A DNA stretch of 64,000 bases, taken from contig CAYRMD010000021.1 in NCBI GenBank assembly GCA_964425225.1, positions 1-64,000 on the forward strand, written 5' to 3'. A program made the position numbers and the translations under genes. Shown one piece after another: positions 55,148-63,745 of the stretch. The stretch comes from BPJU01 sp964425225. Its GTDB lineage: Bacteria; Planctomycetota; Planctomycetia; Pirellulales; Pirellulaceae. Within the stretch, counting starts at the first letter, position 1. Each line of letters starts with the position of its first letter. Under the pieces are notes generated by a model that did not search any database, was not told the DNA's origin, and worked only from the letters and a program-made list of their open reading frames with translations.

Positions 55148-56413
55148 CTAGCTGGACGCAGGTGCTAGACAAATCACGTGCGACAAAGTGCGCACGTACA
55201 TCCGGCCACCAGAGACGGCTGGTGTTGCCCGACTCATTTCACCCAACGGCGTCTTACCTAATAACCGCAGTTGTTGTGTATTGGCCGCGATGCACACCAG
55301 GGTACCGTCGTCGCTAATACAGTAAATCTTGTTCCCGGCCCGAATGGGCGAACCGGAAAAACCCGCTTCGTGCACGCGACTAGCATAATGGACCTGTCCG
55401 GTGCGCGCATCGATGCACGTCACCACGCCACCGTCACTCCACAAGAATAGCGCATCGCCATACGCAACGGGTGTGGGCACATAGGGTGCCTGTTTACGGA
55501 ATTCATACGCGACGGCGGGTGTGCCCGGACCCGGCCGCACAGCCACGACGTAGTTGCCACCTCCCCCAGAACCGGTCGTGCCGAAGATCAATCCAGCGAC
55601 GATGACCGGTGAACTTACAGTGCGCATAGTAAACGCATTGGACACCGACCAGTTCTCTCGACCCGTTCCCGGATCCAGACTATAGACTCCTTCAGGAGTC
55701 GACAAACAGATTAGTTCGGCCCTACCGCCCTCAGGCTGATAAATACACGGTACCGAATACGAAACCGTATCGCTCTTGCGCGGCGTACGCCAAAGTTCGC
55801 GACCGGTTCGAGCGTCGAAGGCCATCACGTAGCTATCGCCACCCGGCATTCCTTGCTGACGATCCGGCCCGTCCTGGGAATTGTTTAGATAAATGGCGCC
55901 GTTGTAGAGCATTGGCGATGTACCGAATCCGTGCTGACTGACCCACTTGCCCAAATTCAGTCGCCATACCTGCTGACCACTATGATCTAAAGCCAAGAGT
56001 GTCGTTTCCTCCGGTTCCGACCAGGCAAAATATACTCGTTCAGCGTCTACAGCCGGCGTCGAGGAAGCATAACTGCTGCGGACATGCAGCTTGTGCGGGA
56101 CCGAAGGATACTCCCGCGTCCAAAGAATTTTTCCCGAATCGGCATCCAAGCACACCGCATAGCGCGTTGCTGTTTGGGGATCCGCACTGAGAACAAATAG
56201 GCGATTATTCCAAAGAACGGGTGACGAGTGACCTTTGCCCGGTATGCGAGTCTTCCACCGGAACGCGGATGGATCCCATGCTGCGGGTAAGACCGTTTCA
56301 CTCTGCCCGGTACCGTTGGGTCCGCGGAACCGTGTCCATTCTTGAGCAAGGCCGGTTGAAACGAGCGCGGCCCAATACACAACGCTTGCGTAACCTAGTT
56401 TCGATGGCCCCAT
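55148..56413 (-). CDS. Exported PQQ-type beta-propeller protein
   Basis: 421 aa from ATG 56413, which has GGAG 8 bases upstream and gives a proper signal peptide (cleavage about after AALVSTGLA). In-frame ATGs at 56434 and 56470 are alternatives. About seven WD-like/PQQ blades with the repeated G..LW..R pattern, e.g. DADSGKILWTREYP, DARTGRELWRTPRK and DPGTGRENWSVSNA. Such proteins are scaffolds or dehydrogenase-like propellers in the periplasm; no catalytic PQQ ligands are clear. It is 104 bases upstream of the oxoprolinase gene and may head the same transcript. Confidence 0.85.
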   Translation of the reverse strand: MGPSKLGYASVVYWAALVSTGLAQEWTRFRGPNGTGQSETVLPAAWDPSAFRWKTRIPGKGHSSPVLWNNRLFVLSADPQTATRYAVCLDADSGKILWTREYPSVPHKLHVRSSYASSTPAVDAERVYFAWSEPEETTLLALDHSGQQVWRLNLGKWVSQHGFGTSPMLYNGAIYLNNSQDGPDRQQGMPGGDSYVMAFDARTGRELWRTPRKSDTVSYSVPCIYQPEGGRAELICLSTPEGVYSLDPGTGRENWSVSNAFTMRTVSSPVIVAGLIFGTTGSGGGGNYVVAVRPGPGTPAVAYEFRKQAPYVPTPVAYGDALFLWSDGGVVTCIDARTGQVHYASRVHEAGFSGSPIRAGNKIYCISDDGTLVCIAANTQQLRLLGKTPLGEMSRATPAVSGGRMYVRTLSHVICLAPASS

Positions 56414-57089
56414 CGAACCACTCCAGGTCTTCATGCAGCTTCGCCCTGTTGCGAAACACCTATACGACATCGAGCTAAAACTTTCCCCTTCCGCGCTGTC
56501 GAACCTCGCGTCGACACTGGACCCGGGTAAGGCTCCCGACTTCCGAATGCTCCTTGAGCCGACTCACCGCTTCGAAACCCAGGAACGGTAAACGCCGACT
56601 AGGTTCCCTCCTACCGGCGTTCCTTCTGACTGGCGAGGCGTGTACATGTCAATATCCGACAGGCTTTCAGAATACGTGATGCTATTGCTCTTCGCAACCT
56701 GACTTGAGCTCAACTTTTACCAGTCGGCCACGATCGGTTGCCAAGCACGGCTCCAGATTTATTAAGTGCTTTTGACCGTTAGCACGGCAAAGTTTTGTTG
56801 CAGACCATGTAAAACTGACACATCCCGAGCGGCTTATTTGACCCGATCCTGGGTGTAACTTCAACGTAGCGGGGGGCAACATAGTTGTGAGACACACGAA
56901 GCTTCCCTATTGTCCGTTCCGGCACATCAATTTGGCGTTGTTAGGCCCGCGCGCCCTTTGCCGGAATGCGCCAGCGCTCGTGGCAAAGGCAAAAGTGGCA
57001 ATCGTCGAGTGAAGACGCATGCCGATCGAATTGTCCCTGACCCTGTGCGCCCAGGCCGAAAAAGCGGTGGTAATTCGTTAAGCGGCTTA
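56414..57089. other. Spacer between dnaB and the propeller gene
   Basis: No credible gene. AACGCCG (56591-56597) and CGGCGTT (56615-56621) form a 7-bp stem with a 17-base loop. The forward frames here that reach into dnaB lack support. Confidence 0.5.
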
Positions 57090-58526
57090 CTAGAATGGTT
57101 CCTCGGCCATAGCGTTGAACTGGTCGAACTGTTCATAGCGTTCTGGCGTGCGGTCGACGAACCGAGTGTATTCGCGGAGCCACACCAGCGGGACTTCTCC
57201 GACCGGGCCGTTACGTTGTTTAGCCACAATCAACTCCGCTTCGCCTGCATGTTCTTTGCGATCCTCACCGTGTCGATAGTACTCCTCACGATGCACAAAC
57301 ATCACTACATCGGCATCTTGCTCGATGGCCCCCGATTCGCGCAGGTGGCTTAAGCGTGGCCGGTGGTCTTTGGCATCTTCGGCCTGGCGATTGAGCTGTG
57401 CCAGACAGAGGACAGGGACTCGCAGTTCGCGGGCCATTGTTTTTAAGCGTCGCGCGATGCGAGCGACTTGTTCTTGGCGCGAGTCGCGTGGATTGTCCGG
57501 TTCGATCAATTGCAAATAATCCACTACTACCAAGCCGAGGCGGCCCTGGTGCAAGCGGCGTACGCGTCGTGCCGCCGCGGCGATTTCACTTACAGTCCGC
57601 GATGGCGAATCGTCTACATACAGGGGGGCCGTGCTGAGCTCCGAGGCCTTCTGAATCAGACGCTTATGATCCTCATGCGACAACGTACCGGTGCGCAATC
57701 GATGGCTATTGACACGTGCCGCCGAGCACAGCAGCCGGTCGGCCAACTCGACAGCTGACATTTCGAGGCTGACAAACAACACCGGTTCGCCCAATCGTAC
57801 CGCCACGTTTTCGGCGATGTTCATTGCTAGGGCGGTCTTACCCATGCTGGGACGGGCTGCCAAAACAATCAATTCCGCAGCATGAAGCCCCCCGGTCAAT
57901 GCATCTAAATCGGCAAACAACGTTTCGACTCCACCCTGTATTCGCTCTCCTTTTTGGCGGGCTTCCATGCGATCGATCGCCTCGTGCAAAATGTCCTTGA
58001 TCGGATGCAGGTCGCACGTGTACCGCTTGTCTAACAAGCTAAAAATCTGCTGTTCGGCATGATTGACAAGTTGCGTCGCTTCTTCACTTTCTTGATAGGC
58101 CCGCTGCAGTATACTGGTCGAAACGTCGATCAAGGCTCGATAGGTAGCCTTCTCACGCACGATTTCGGCGTAGTATCGAGCGTGTGCAGCCGATGGAACT
58201 GCCTCGAGTATCTGCCCAAGGTAAGCAGCGCCCCCTATGACTTCATAATCATTGTGTGCCTTGAGCCGGTTGATGAGCAGTGTTAAGTCGATCTTGCGAT
58301 TTTCATCGCGCATTTGCACTAAGTGGCGATAGAGCTTTTGGTGAGCTTCGTCAAAGAAATCGTCAGGGGCAAGCAGAGTAATGAGTTCGTCAAGCACATC
58401 GGGCTTTAACAGAATGCTCCCCAAGACCGCCTGCTCAGCATCACGATCTGCGGGTAACTGACGCAGTTTTTCGACGTCCCCACGAACCCCTGGTTGTGAC
58501 TTGTCTTCTTTCGAACGCTTGGCCAT
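57090..58526 (-). CDS. dnaB: Replicative DNA helicase
   Basis: 478 aa from ATG 58526, with AAGGAG 6 bases upstream; a TTG six codons earlier lies before this site. N-terminal DnaG-binding domain (DAEQAVLGSILL, residues ~25-125) and RecA-like motor with Walker A ARPSMGKTALAMN, VSLEMSA, VVVDYLQLI and the arginine/H4 region. It unwinds DNA 5' to 3' at the fork. No intein or insertion. rplI lies upstream on the same strand, but separated by 456 bases, an unusually wide gap. Confidence 0.96.
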   Translation of the reverse strand: MAKRSKEDKSQPGVRGDVEKLRQLPADRDAEQAVLGSILLKPDVLDELITLLAPDDFFDEAHQKLYRHLVQMRDENRKIDLTLLINRLKAHNDYEVIGGAAYLGQILEAVPSAAHARYYAEIVREKATYRALIDVSTSILQRAYQESEEATQLVNHAEQQIFSLLDKRYTCDLHPIKDILHEAIDRMEARQKGERIQGGVETLFADLDALTGGLHAAELIVLAARPSMGKTALAMNIAENVAVRLGEPVLFVSLEMSAVELADRLLCSAARVNSHRLRTGTLSHEDHKRLIQKASELSTAPLYVDDSPSRTVSEIAAAARRVRRLHQGRLGLVVVDYLQLIEPDNPRDSRQEQVARIARRLKTMARELRVPVLCLAQLNRQAEDAKDHRPRLSHLRESGAIEQDADVVMFVHREEYYRHGEDRKEHAGEAELIVAKQRNGPVGEVPLVWLREYTRFVDRTPERYEQFDQFNAMAEEPF

Positions 58527-58982
58527 GCGCCGCTCCTTGTCCAAATCGACGATCCGTGGCGCTCGTTGCGTTGGCCATCGCCTGCCAACCCTTCCAGCAA
58601 CCGTATGTCAGACGTCGATCATACTCGATTGGCAAGCCCAACACCAATTCCCCGGTTACCACCGGAAATGCGGTGAGGCTAACGATTACACGTGGAAGCC
58701 CTTTGCCGCACGCCCGGACTATTCTGAGCTACCGGTTACCACAGCGAGCTCAGCCACGCACCGAATTGCGTCTAAGCGCCTCTCGTTAAATCGTTTTCGA
58801 AATAACAAAAACGAGCTTAAGCCGGCGCAGGTTGCAATCCTGGCTCTACCACAAGCGACTGGCGTTGGAGAGTATGGGCTCAGGGCCTGCGTAGATCACA
58901 CCTCCCCAACTATTGGGAGACTCAAACCACTTCGGGCGCAATGGCAGCCTCGCACTTTGCGGAAGCATTCGCAGGAGTCGAG
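58527..58982. other. Unusually wide gap between rplI and dnaB
   Basis: 456 bases with no credible gene, repeat or RNA gene. A short T-arm-like hairpin was considered and rejected as a tRNA remnant. Confidence 0.5.
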
Positions 58983-59516
58983 CTACGACGAACTTTTCTC
59001 GCTCGGCGCCGCCAAAGGCACTACCCAAACTTTAAGATCCGCTTCTATCTCGTGGTGCAAGCGCACTTTGACCGTATACAGTCCAAGCTCCTTAAGCACG
59101 CCTTCCAAGCGGATCTGTTCGATGGAGACATTGATACCGTTTTGTTTGAGAGCGTTCGCGATTTCTACAGCTCCTACGCTACCGTACAGGTGCCCTTGTT
59201 CATTGGCATTGGCTTCGATCGTTACACTTTGCCTTGCGATGCGGTCTGCCAATTCGCGGAGGCTAACCAACCGCTGCCGTTCGATCTCAGCCAAGCGTGC
59301 CTTATGCTTTTCGATCATGCGCCGGTGGTGTTCCGTGGCGATCGTTGCCAATCCTTCCGGTATCAAATAGTTCCGTGCATAACCAGGCCGTACCTCGACA
59401 ATTTCACCCTGGCGGCCCAAGTTTTCTACGTTATGAATCAACAGTAACTGGACGCCCCCGTTTGGACCTTTCGGCAATCGCTTGAACTTGACTTTCCGTC
59501 GAGTCGATTGGGCCAT
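58983..59516 (-). CDS. rplI: 50S ribosomal protein L9
   Basis: 177 aa. The L9 N-terminal domain starts at about residue 23 (VQLLLIHNVENLGRQGEIVEVRPGYARNYLIPEGLA), preceded by a basic extension of about 22 residues not seen in E. coli. A long connecting helix and C-terminal domain follow, and the tail ends in EKSSS. It binds the L1 stalk base on 23S rRNA. GAGGAG is 10 bases before the ATG. It is divergent from rplY across an 835-base gap containing a dispersed element. Confidence 0.95.
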   Translation of the reverse strand: MAQSTRRKVKFKRLPKGPNGGVQLLLIHNVENLGRQGEIVEVRPGYARNYLIPEGLATIATEHHRRMIEKHKARLAEIERQRLVSLRELADRIARQSVTIEANANEQGHLYGSVGAVEIANALKQNGINVSIEQIRLEGVLKELGLYTVKVRLHHEIEADLKVWVVPLAAPSEKSSS

Positions 59517-59701
59517 GAACTGTATGCTCCTCGGTTATTTTTCCTAAGCTTCACGCAGGTTGTGCAAACAGGGCCAGCACAAACGCGTAAGGTACACCTT
59601 CTGCCAAAACCTAAAGCTTAGCTGCACACGTGATCCATAACAAGACCGGAAACCTGCGATCGGGGCATCGCGGCATCGTCAGGGCATCGCTCATCGGTTG
59701 G

Positions 59702-60065
59702 GTGCGTCACGATGGTGGGTGGGATTTTGCTGTAAACTGCGGGCCATGGCGGAAGTTTGCCTATTCTCGGCGGCAGGAAGGGTAACGAGGCATCTGTCTT
59801 TCATGGTAGATGACCTGGTTCGGTCGTTTGCCGGACCGGCAGTAGGTATGCCTTTTCGGCCCAACGAAATGTGAGACGATGCCGGTGTTTTTTGGCAGAA
59901 GCGTCCCGTCGAGCAAAGACTTAACAGAGCCGCGACCGTAAGGGAGCGGCCAATGTAACTCAACGCAATGGAGCAAGGAGGTTTAACACAAAGGCTGATG
60001 GGCACAACGAAGATTACCTCCACACGTCACGCGCTTAAATGCACTATAGCGCCTTTGTGTTAAAT
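59702..60065 (+). repeat. Dispersed ~370 bp element, copy C
   Basis: Aligns throughout with copies A and B: GGTGGGATTTTGCTGTAAAC, GGCGGAAGTTTGCC, ACGAGGCATCTGTC, GGTATGCCTTTTCGGCCCAA, CTTAACAGAGCCGCGACCGT, AAGGGAGCGGCCAA, GGAGCAAGGAGGTTTAACAC, and a closing arm GCGCCTTTGTGTTAAA. The outer stem TTTAACACAAAGGC / GCGCCTTTGTGTTAAA is best preserved here. It lies between the divergent rplI and rplY genes. Confidence 0.85.
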
Positions 60066-60213
60066 CGCTGTCTATTTCAGTGGCAAAGCTCGAACCAAGA
60101 TCCGGTTCGATGTCTCGGCCAAAGAAAACTTTTACGCTGGTTGAATGCGCTCGCCGGTTTCCGTCACGTCGTAAACTAAGGAAATCAGGAAATCTATGTG
60201 CTTCCTGCCTCAC

Positions 60214-60241
60214 TTGAAAGCTTTTGGATGCTCGGCATAAT
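60214..60241 (+). promoter_or_regulatory. Sigma-70-type promoter for rplY
   Basis: TTGAAA (60214-60219) and CATAAT (60236-60241), 16 bases apart, each 5/6 to consensus. Transcription would start near 60248, leaving a ~105-base leader with a hairpin. Confidence 0.5.
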
Positions 60242-60278
60242 AGAGTGTTTCGCCGGGACGTAGAATGACGGGAGTGTA

Positions 60279-60307
60279 AGCTTACCGCGGCTGTCTTTTG
60301 GTAAGCT
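60279..60307 (+). promoter_or_regulatory. Hairpin in the rplY leader
   Basis: AGCTTACC (60279-60286) pairs perfectly with GGTAAGCT (60300-60307) around a 13-base loop. It lies 45 bases before the rplY ATG, with no T-run. It may be an autoregulatory protein-binding site, by analogy with other ribosomal protein leaders; this is inference. Confidence 0.4.
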
Positions 60308-60351
60308 ACCCGACAACAGTTTGATCGACGACGGGAAAATGGAGAGTCACC

Positions 60352-60993
60352 ATGTCAGTGGAAATCCAGGTACGACGTCGTACCGAGTTGGGTCGGCGAG
60401 CCGTTCGGCGCTTACGCCAAGCCGGGGAAGTGCCTGCCATTCTATACGGCCATGGTCAGGAAAACGTACCCCTTGCTGTACCCGCTAAACGCATCCACCA
60501 GATTGTTGTCCAAGGCACGAAGCTGGTCGTTTTAGACGGCGCCGTGCACGAGCAGGCGCTAATCCGGGAAGTGCAGTGGAACCCGTTGGGGGATGAGATT
60601 ATCCACGTCGATTTTTATCGAGTTTCGGCTGGGGAACGCGTGCGAACGACGGTGCCGGTCGTCCTACGAGGAGAAGCTCCGGGTGCTCGCCATGGCGGCC
60701 TGGTCGAACAGGTATTGCATGAAATCGAATTAGAATGCCCCGTTGGCTCGCTTCCGGATCGAATCGAGGTGAATATTGCGTCGTTGGATGTCGGTCAGGC
60801 GATACATATCCGGGAGCTGTCTTTGCCCATCGGAGCTCGTGCGTTGGCATCCGGTGATCTCGTGGTGGTGCATTGCGTGCTACCACGCGGCGTCACGGCT
60901 GCCGAAGAAGTAGCTGTGCCTGTGCCCACAGCGACGGAACCCGAATTGGTGCGCCGTAAAGCCGAACAGCGCGAGGAAGAAGAAGAGAAATAA
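60352..60993 (+). CDS. rplY: 50S ribosomal protein L25 / general stress protein Ctc
   Basis: 213 aa, the long TL5/Ctc form. Residues 1-90 are the 5S-rRNA-binding L25 domain (RRTELGRRAVRRLRQAGEVPAILYG), residues 95-185 the beta-rich C-terminal domain. The last ~25 residues are acidic and end in REEEEEK. GGAGAG is 6 bases before the ATG. It is first in a plus-strand run with pth, rpsF and ssb. Confidence 0.95.
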   Translation: MSVEIQVRRRTELGRRAVRRLRQAGEVPAILYGHGQENVPLAVPAKRIHQIVVQGTKLVVLDGAVHEQALIREVQWNPLGDEIIHVDFYRVSAGERVRTTVPVVLRGEAPGARHGGLVEQVLHEIELECPVGSLPDRIEVNIASLDVGQAIHIRELSLPIGARALASGDLVVVHCVLPRGVTAAEEVAVPVPTATEPELVRRKAEQREEEEEK

Positions 60994-61064
60994 CACGTGG
61001 TTGGATTGGGCGGTACCGGCGCGTCGCCCGCGGGCAGTTTGTCCGGAAGGTGCGAGCAACCCCG

Positions 61065-61691
61065 ATGAAACTGGTCGCAGGTCTGGGCAACCCCGGTCGA
61101 CAATATGAGCAAACGCGGCACAATATCGGCTTCCAAGTGCTCACGCAAGTTGCAGAAAAACTAGGAATCGAAACGCGTCGGGAAGCCTTCCAGGCTGTGA
61201 CGGCCGAAGGAAGAATCGGGACCGAAAGCGTCCTGCTGCTTTGGCCACAAACCTACATGAACCTTAGCGGGCGGAGCGTGCAGGCAGCACGGGATTACTA
61301 TCGATTATCGAACCAGGATATGTTAATCGTCTGTGACGATTTCGCTTTGCCGCTTGGTCGAATCCGATTCCGTCCCGAGGGTTCTTCCGGCGGCCAAAAA
61401 GGTTTGGAGGACGTGCTGCGTTACTGCGGTACCGATGTGCCACGCCTGCGAGTGGGGATCGGGCCGGTGCCCGAAGGTTTCGATCCGGCTCGGTACGTGC
61501 TCGGTCGATTCAATTCCCAGGAGGTCGCAATTGTCCAACGAATCATTGCACTGGCCGCAGATGGCGTCCTGGACTGGGTTGAAAACGGTTTGGAATATTG
61601 TATGAATCGGTACAACGGACTGGTGGTGAGCAATGAGCCGCAAAGGCTCAATACCCCGCCATCTCCTGGTTTGAATGGTCCCCGGTGTTAA
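61065..61691 (+). CDS. pth: Peptidyl-tRNA hydrolase
   Basis: 208 aa from ATG 61065; a GTG at 61050 would add 5 residues and sits too close to the GGAAGG site. Canonical VAGLGNPGRQYEQTRHNIGF with catalytic His in HNIGF, WPQTYMNLSG, DDFALPLGRIRFRPEGSSGG and VPRLRVGIGP. It releases tRNA from dropped-off peptidyl-tRNA. The tail of about 20 residues is unconserved. It lies 71 bases after rplY, as in many bacteria. Confidence 0.95.
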   Translation: MKLVAGLGNPGRQYEQTRHNIGFQVLTQVAEKLGIETRREAFQAVTAEGRIGTESVLLLWPQTYMNLSGRSVQAARDYYRLSNQDMLIVCDDFALPLGRIRFRPEGSSGGQKGLEDVLRYCGTDVPRLRVGIGPVPEGFDPARYVLGRFNSQEVAIVQRIIALAADGVLDWVENGLEYCMNRYNGLVVSNEPQRLNTPPSPGLNGPRC

Positions 61692-61807
61692 GGGCGCTGG
61701 TGGACTCATAGTGCAAAAGTCGCCCTAGGCAATACAAGCCTTGATAGAGCGATAGCAAGTTGCCGGAGTGTTCGTGCATCGTTTTTTGAAGGACGAGGAG
61801 GATCGCC

Positions 61808-62269
61808 TTGGCAGTTAATGTCTACGAATGTTTATTCATTCTCGACCCGAACCGCTACGCGCGCGAACCACACAAAGTAGTCGCTACGATCCCGGCCATG
61901 ATTGAAAAGACCGGGGGTGAGGTGATGGTAAGCCGCTTGTGGAACGAACAGAAATTGGCTTACCCCATTCAAGGACGTCGCAAGGGGACGTATTGGCTCA
62001 CCTATTTCCGTATGGATAGTCAACGTGTGCCGGAATTCGAACGGGAATGTCGGCTCAACGAAAATGTACTGCGCCATCTAACGCTCAAAGTCGATCCGCG
62101 ACTGGTCGATGTGCTGATCCAGCATGCTCGAGGGGAAAGGCCCTTACGTCCCCCCACAACGCGCGCAGCCGGTCCGACTCTGCCTGTGTCGGACTCTTTA
62201 AATGACGATGTAGAGGAAGATGTAGAAGACGTCCTCGATGAATCGTTCGAGGAATCGGATGAGGAATAA
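61808..62269 (+). CDS. rpsF: 30S ribosomal protein S6
   Basis: 153 aa; family core is the first ~100 residues (VYECLFILDPNRY, KLAYPIQGRRKGTYWLTYF, LNENVLRHLTLKVD). The start is TTG 61808, with GAGGAGG 6 bases upstream. The C-terminal ~45 residues are strongly acidic (DDVEEDVEDVLDESFEESDEE), longer than the Glu tail that RimK adds post-translationally in E. coli. rpsR, often next to it, is absent. Confidence 0.93.
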   Translation: MAVNVYECLFILDPNRYAREPHKVVATIPAMIEKTGGEVMVSRLWNEQKLAYPIQGRRKGTYWLTYFRMDSQRVPEFERECRLNENVLRHLTLKVDPRLVDVLIQHARGERPLRPPTTRAAGPTLPVSDSLNDDVEEDVEDVLDESFEESDEE

Positions 62270-62508
62270 CCCCAGGTGAGTGGCTTGTCAGGTTGAAGCG
62301 TGTTGTGCTTCAGTACTGCCCGCTCTTAAAGTAAGCCGTGTGACCGGGTCGGTATACCAGGAACCCCCAGTACTCCGCATCCATAGCGCCCTATGGTGGT
62401 AGGATCCTTTTTTGCCGACCACCCCCTTGCTCGACCACGAGATTGCCGATAGACTTAGGGTACATTAGTACACTTGGTAAGGACTTCTCTTGGAACAAGG
62501 AGAAAGCT

Positions 62509-62931
62509 ATGGCGAGCTTTAACCGGGTGATTCTGGTGGGGAACATTACGCGGGATATCGAACTCCGTTACACTCCCCATGGAACCCCCGTGACGGAGGT
62601 AGGACTGGCGGTCAATGACCGTCGGCGAAACCAACAGGGAGATTGGGTCGAGGAGACGACCTTCGTGGATGTTACGCTTTGGGGCCGGCAGGCCGAAATT
62701 GCCAAAGAGTATCTGGCGAAGGGATCTCCGGTTCTCATCGAAGGACGCTTAAAACTCGATACGTGGGAATCAGAGGGCCAACGTCGTTCGAAACTTCGGG
62801 TGGTGGCTGACCGCATGCAAATGCTTGGCCGACTCGGCAACAACGGCCCGCAAATGCAACGTGCTCAAGAAGGTACTGCTTCACCGGAGCCCGAAAGCGC
62901 TGAGGCGGTTGAAGAAGACTTCCCGTTCTAG
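62509..62931 (+). CDS. ssb: Single-stranded DNA-binding protein
   Basis: 140 aa from ATG 62509, with AAGGAG 7 bases upstream; the longer reading has no family match. OB fold with MASFNRVILVGNITRDIELRY, WVEETTFVDVTLWGRQAEIA, LIEGRLKLDTWE. A short linker and the acidic tip EEDFPF mediate contacts with replication and repair enzymes. It stands at the end of the rplY-pth-rpsF-ssb run. Confidence 0.96.
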   Translation: MASFNRVILVGNITRDIELRYTPHGTPVTEVGLAVNDRRRNQQGDWVEETTFVDVTLWGRQAEIAKEYLAKGSPVLIEGRLKLDTWESEGQRRSKLRVVADRMQMLGRLGNNGPQMQRAQEGTASPEPESAEAVEEDFPF

Positions 62932-63745
62932 AAATTGGCCGTGGTATAGCGAGCTGTGGTTGGCTAAGCTGCGGGTCAGCATGGGATGTTTTGCAGAGCA
63001 TAGCCGTTGCCAACTGTATCGAGGTTTGCGGTTGTGAGTTTTAGGTAACATTTGGACGAACGGGATACACGCTAAGGTGCAAACGCGTTAGGACGTAGTA
63101 AGCGATTGACGGTGGAGGTAGTCTTTGCTGGGTCTTGGCGTTCCAGGGCCTTTGTGGTAAATCACTGTGCCCACCACGAACGCCATCAGGCCAAATCACA
63201 TATTGACCGCGTATGCGGGCACATCGACTGGAGCGGAAAAAGGCAGACCAACGCTCGGCCCGCTAAACGAAAAATAACCTCCCTCAACATCCATATTTAC
63301 ACACAATACCGGCGCGGACGACCGTTGGTGCTCCAAGGGAAGGTCAAGCACAACGGCAACGCGGGCGGATTTGGCACGGACATGCACCAGTGGAGTTGGA
63401 CAAACTTAAGCAACGCGAACCGCGTCAACGAAGCGATGTACCGCTACGTGGTATCTTCGTTGCATCTCTGCGCCTTAGCGTCTCTGCGTCACGTTTCTTA
63501 GCGGCAGCGCTCCCGGTCGTGCCTGTGTCCTAAGACGCGCTCGCTGGAAGTCCCCTTTTCGCGTTTCGAGCAAGAACGACTGACGGTAACGGTTACTATA
63601 CAGCCAGAGCCTACGCCACTGGCTCCGCACGGGTAAAGCTGACGCACCTCTTGGCTGCTGGATACCACGAAGTACGACTTGTCGATTCGCGATTCGCCAG
63701 GTAATTATTGGGAAGAGGGAGCGTAACGACCGGAGGTGCTATCGT
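62932..63745. other. Spacer before groES with octamer tract
   Basis: 814 bases without a gene. It includes octamer-type DNA at 63462-63502 (listed separately). No CIRCE inverted repeat (TTAGCACTC-N9-GAGTGCTAA) is present upstream of groES, so HrcA control at this site is not indicated. Confidence 0.55.
63462..63502 (-). repeat. Octamer tract, pyrimidine orientation
   Basis: Units TCTCTGCG, CCTTAGCG, TCTCTGCG, TCACGTTT follow each other in an 8-base phase. Same vocabulary as 52-120 read on the other strand, including the GAAACG end. It has no surrounding copy of the larger element. Confidence 0.65.

Noticed and set aside
56910..57353. 147-codon plus-strand frame entering dnaB
   Set aside because: Over half of it is antisense to dnaB and it has no ribosome binding site or recognisable domain.
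58826..58853. tRNA-like T-arm and CCA end (CAGG-TTGCAAT-CCTG followed by GCTCTACCA)
   Set aside because: No complementary acceptor 5' strand, D-arm or anticodon arm is found upstream, and the loop is TTGCAAT rather than TTCRANY.
63500..63745. CIRCE/HrcA operator upstream of groES
   Set aside because: The characteristic 9-bp inverted repeat with a 9-base gap is not present. A TTGTCG-17-TAATTA pair was too weak to call a promoter.
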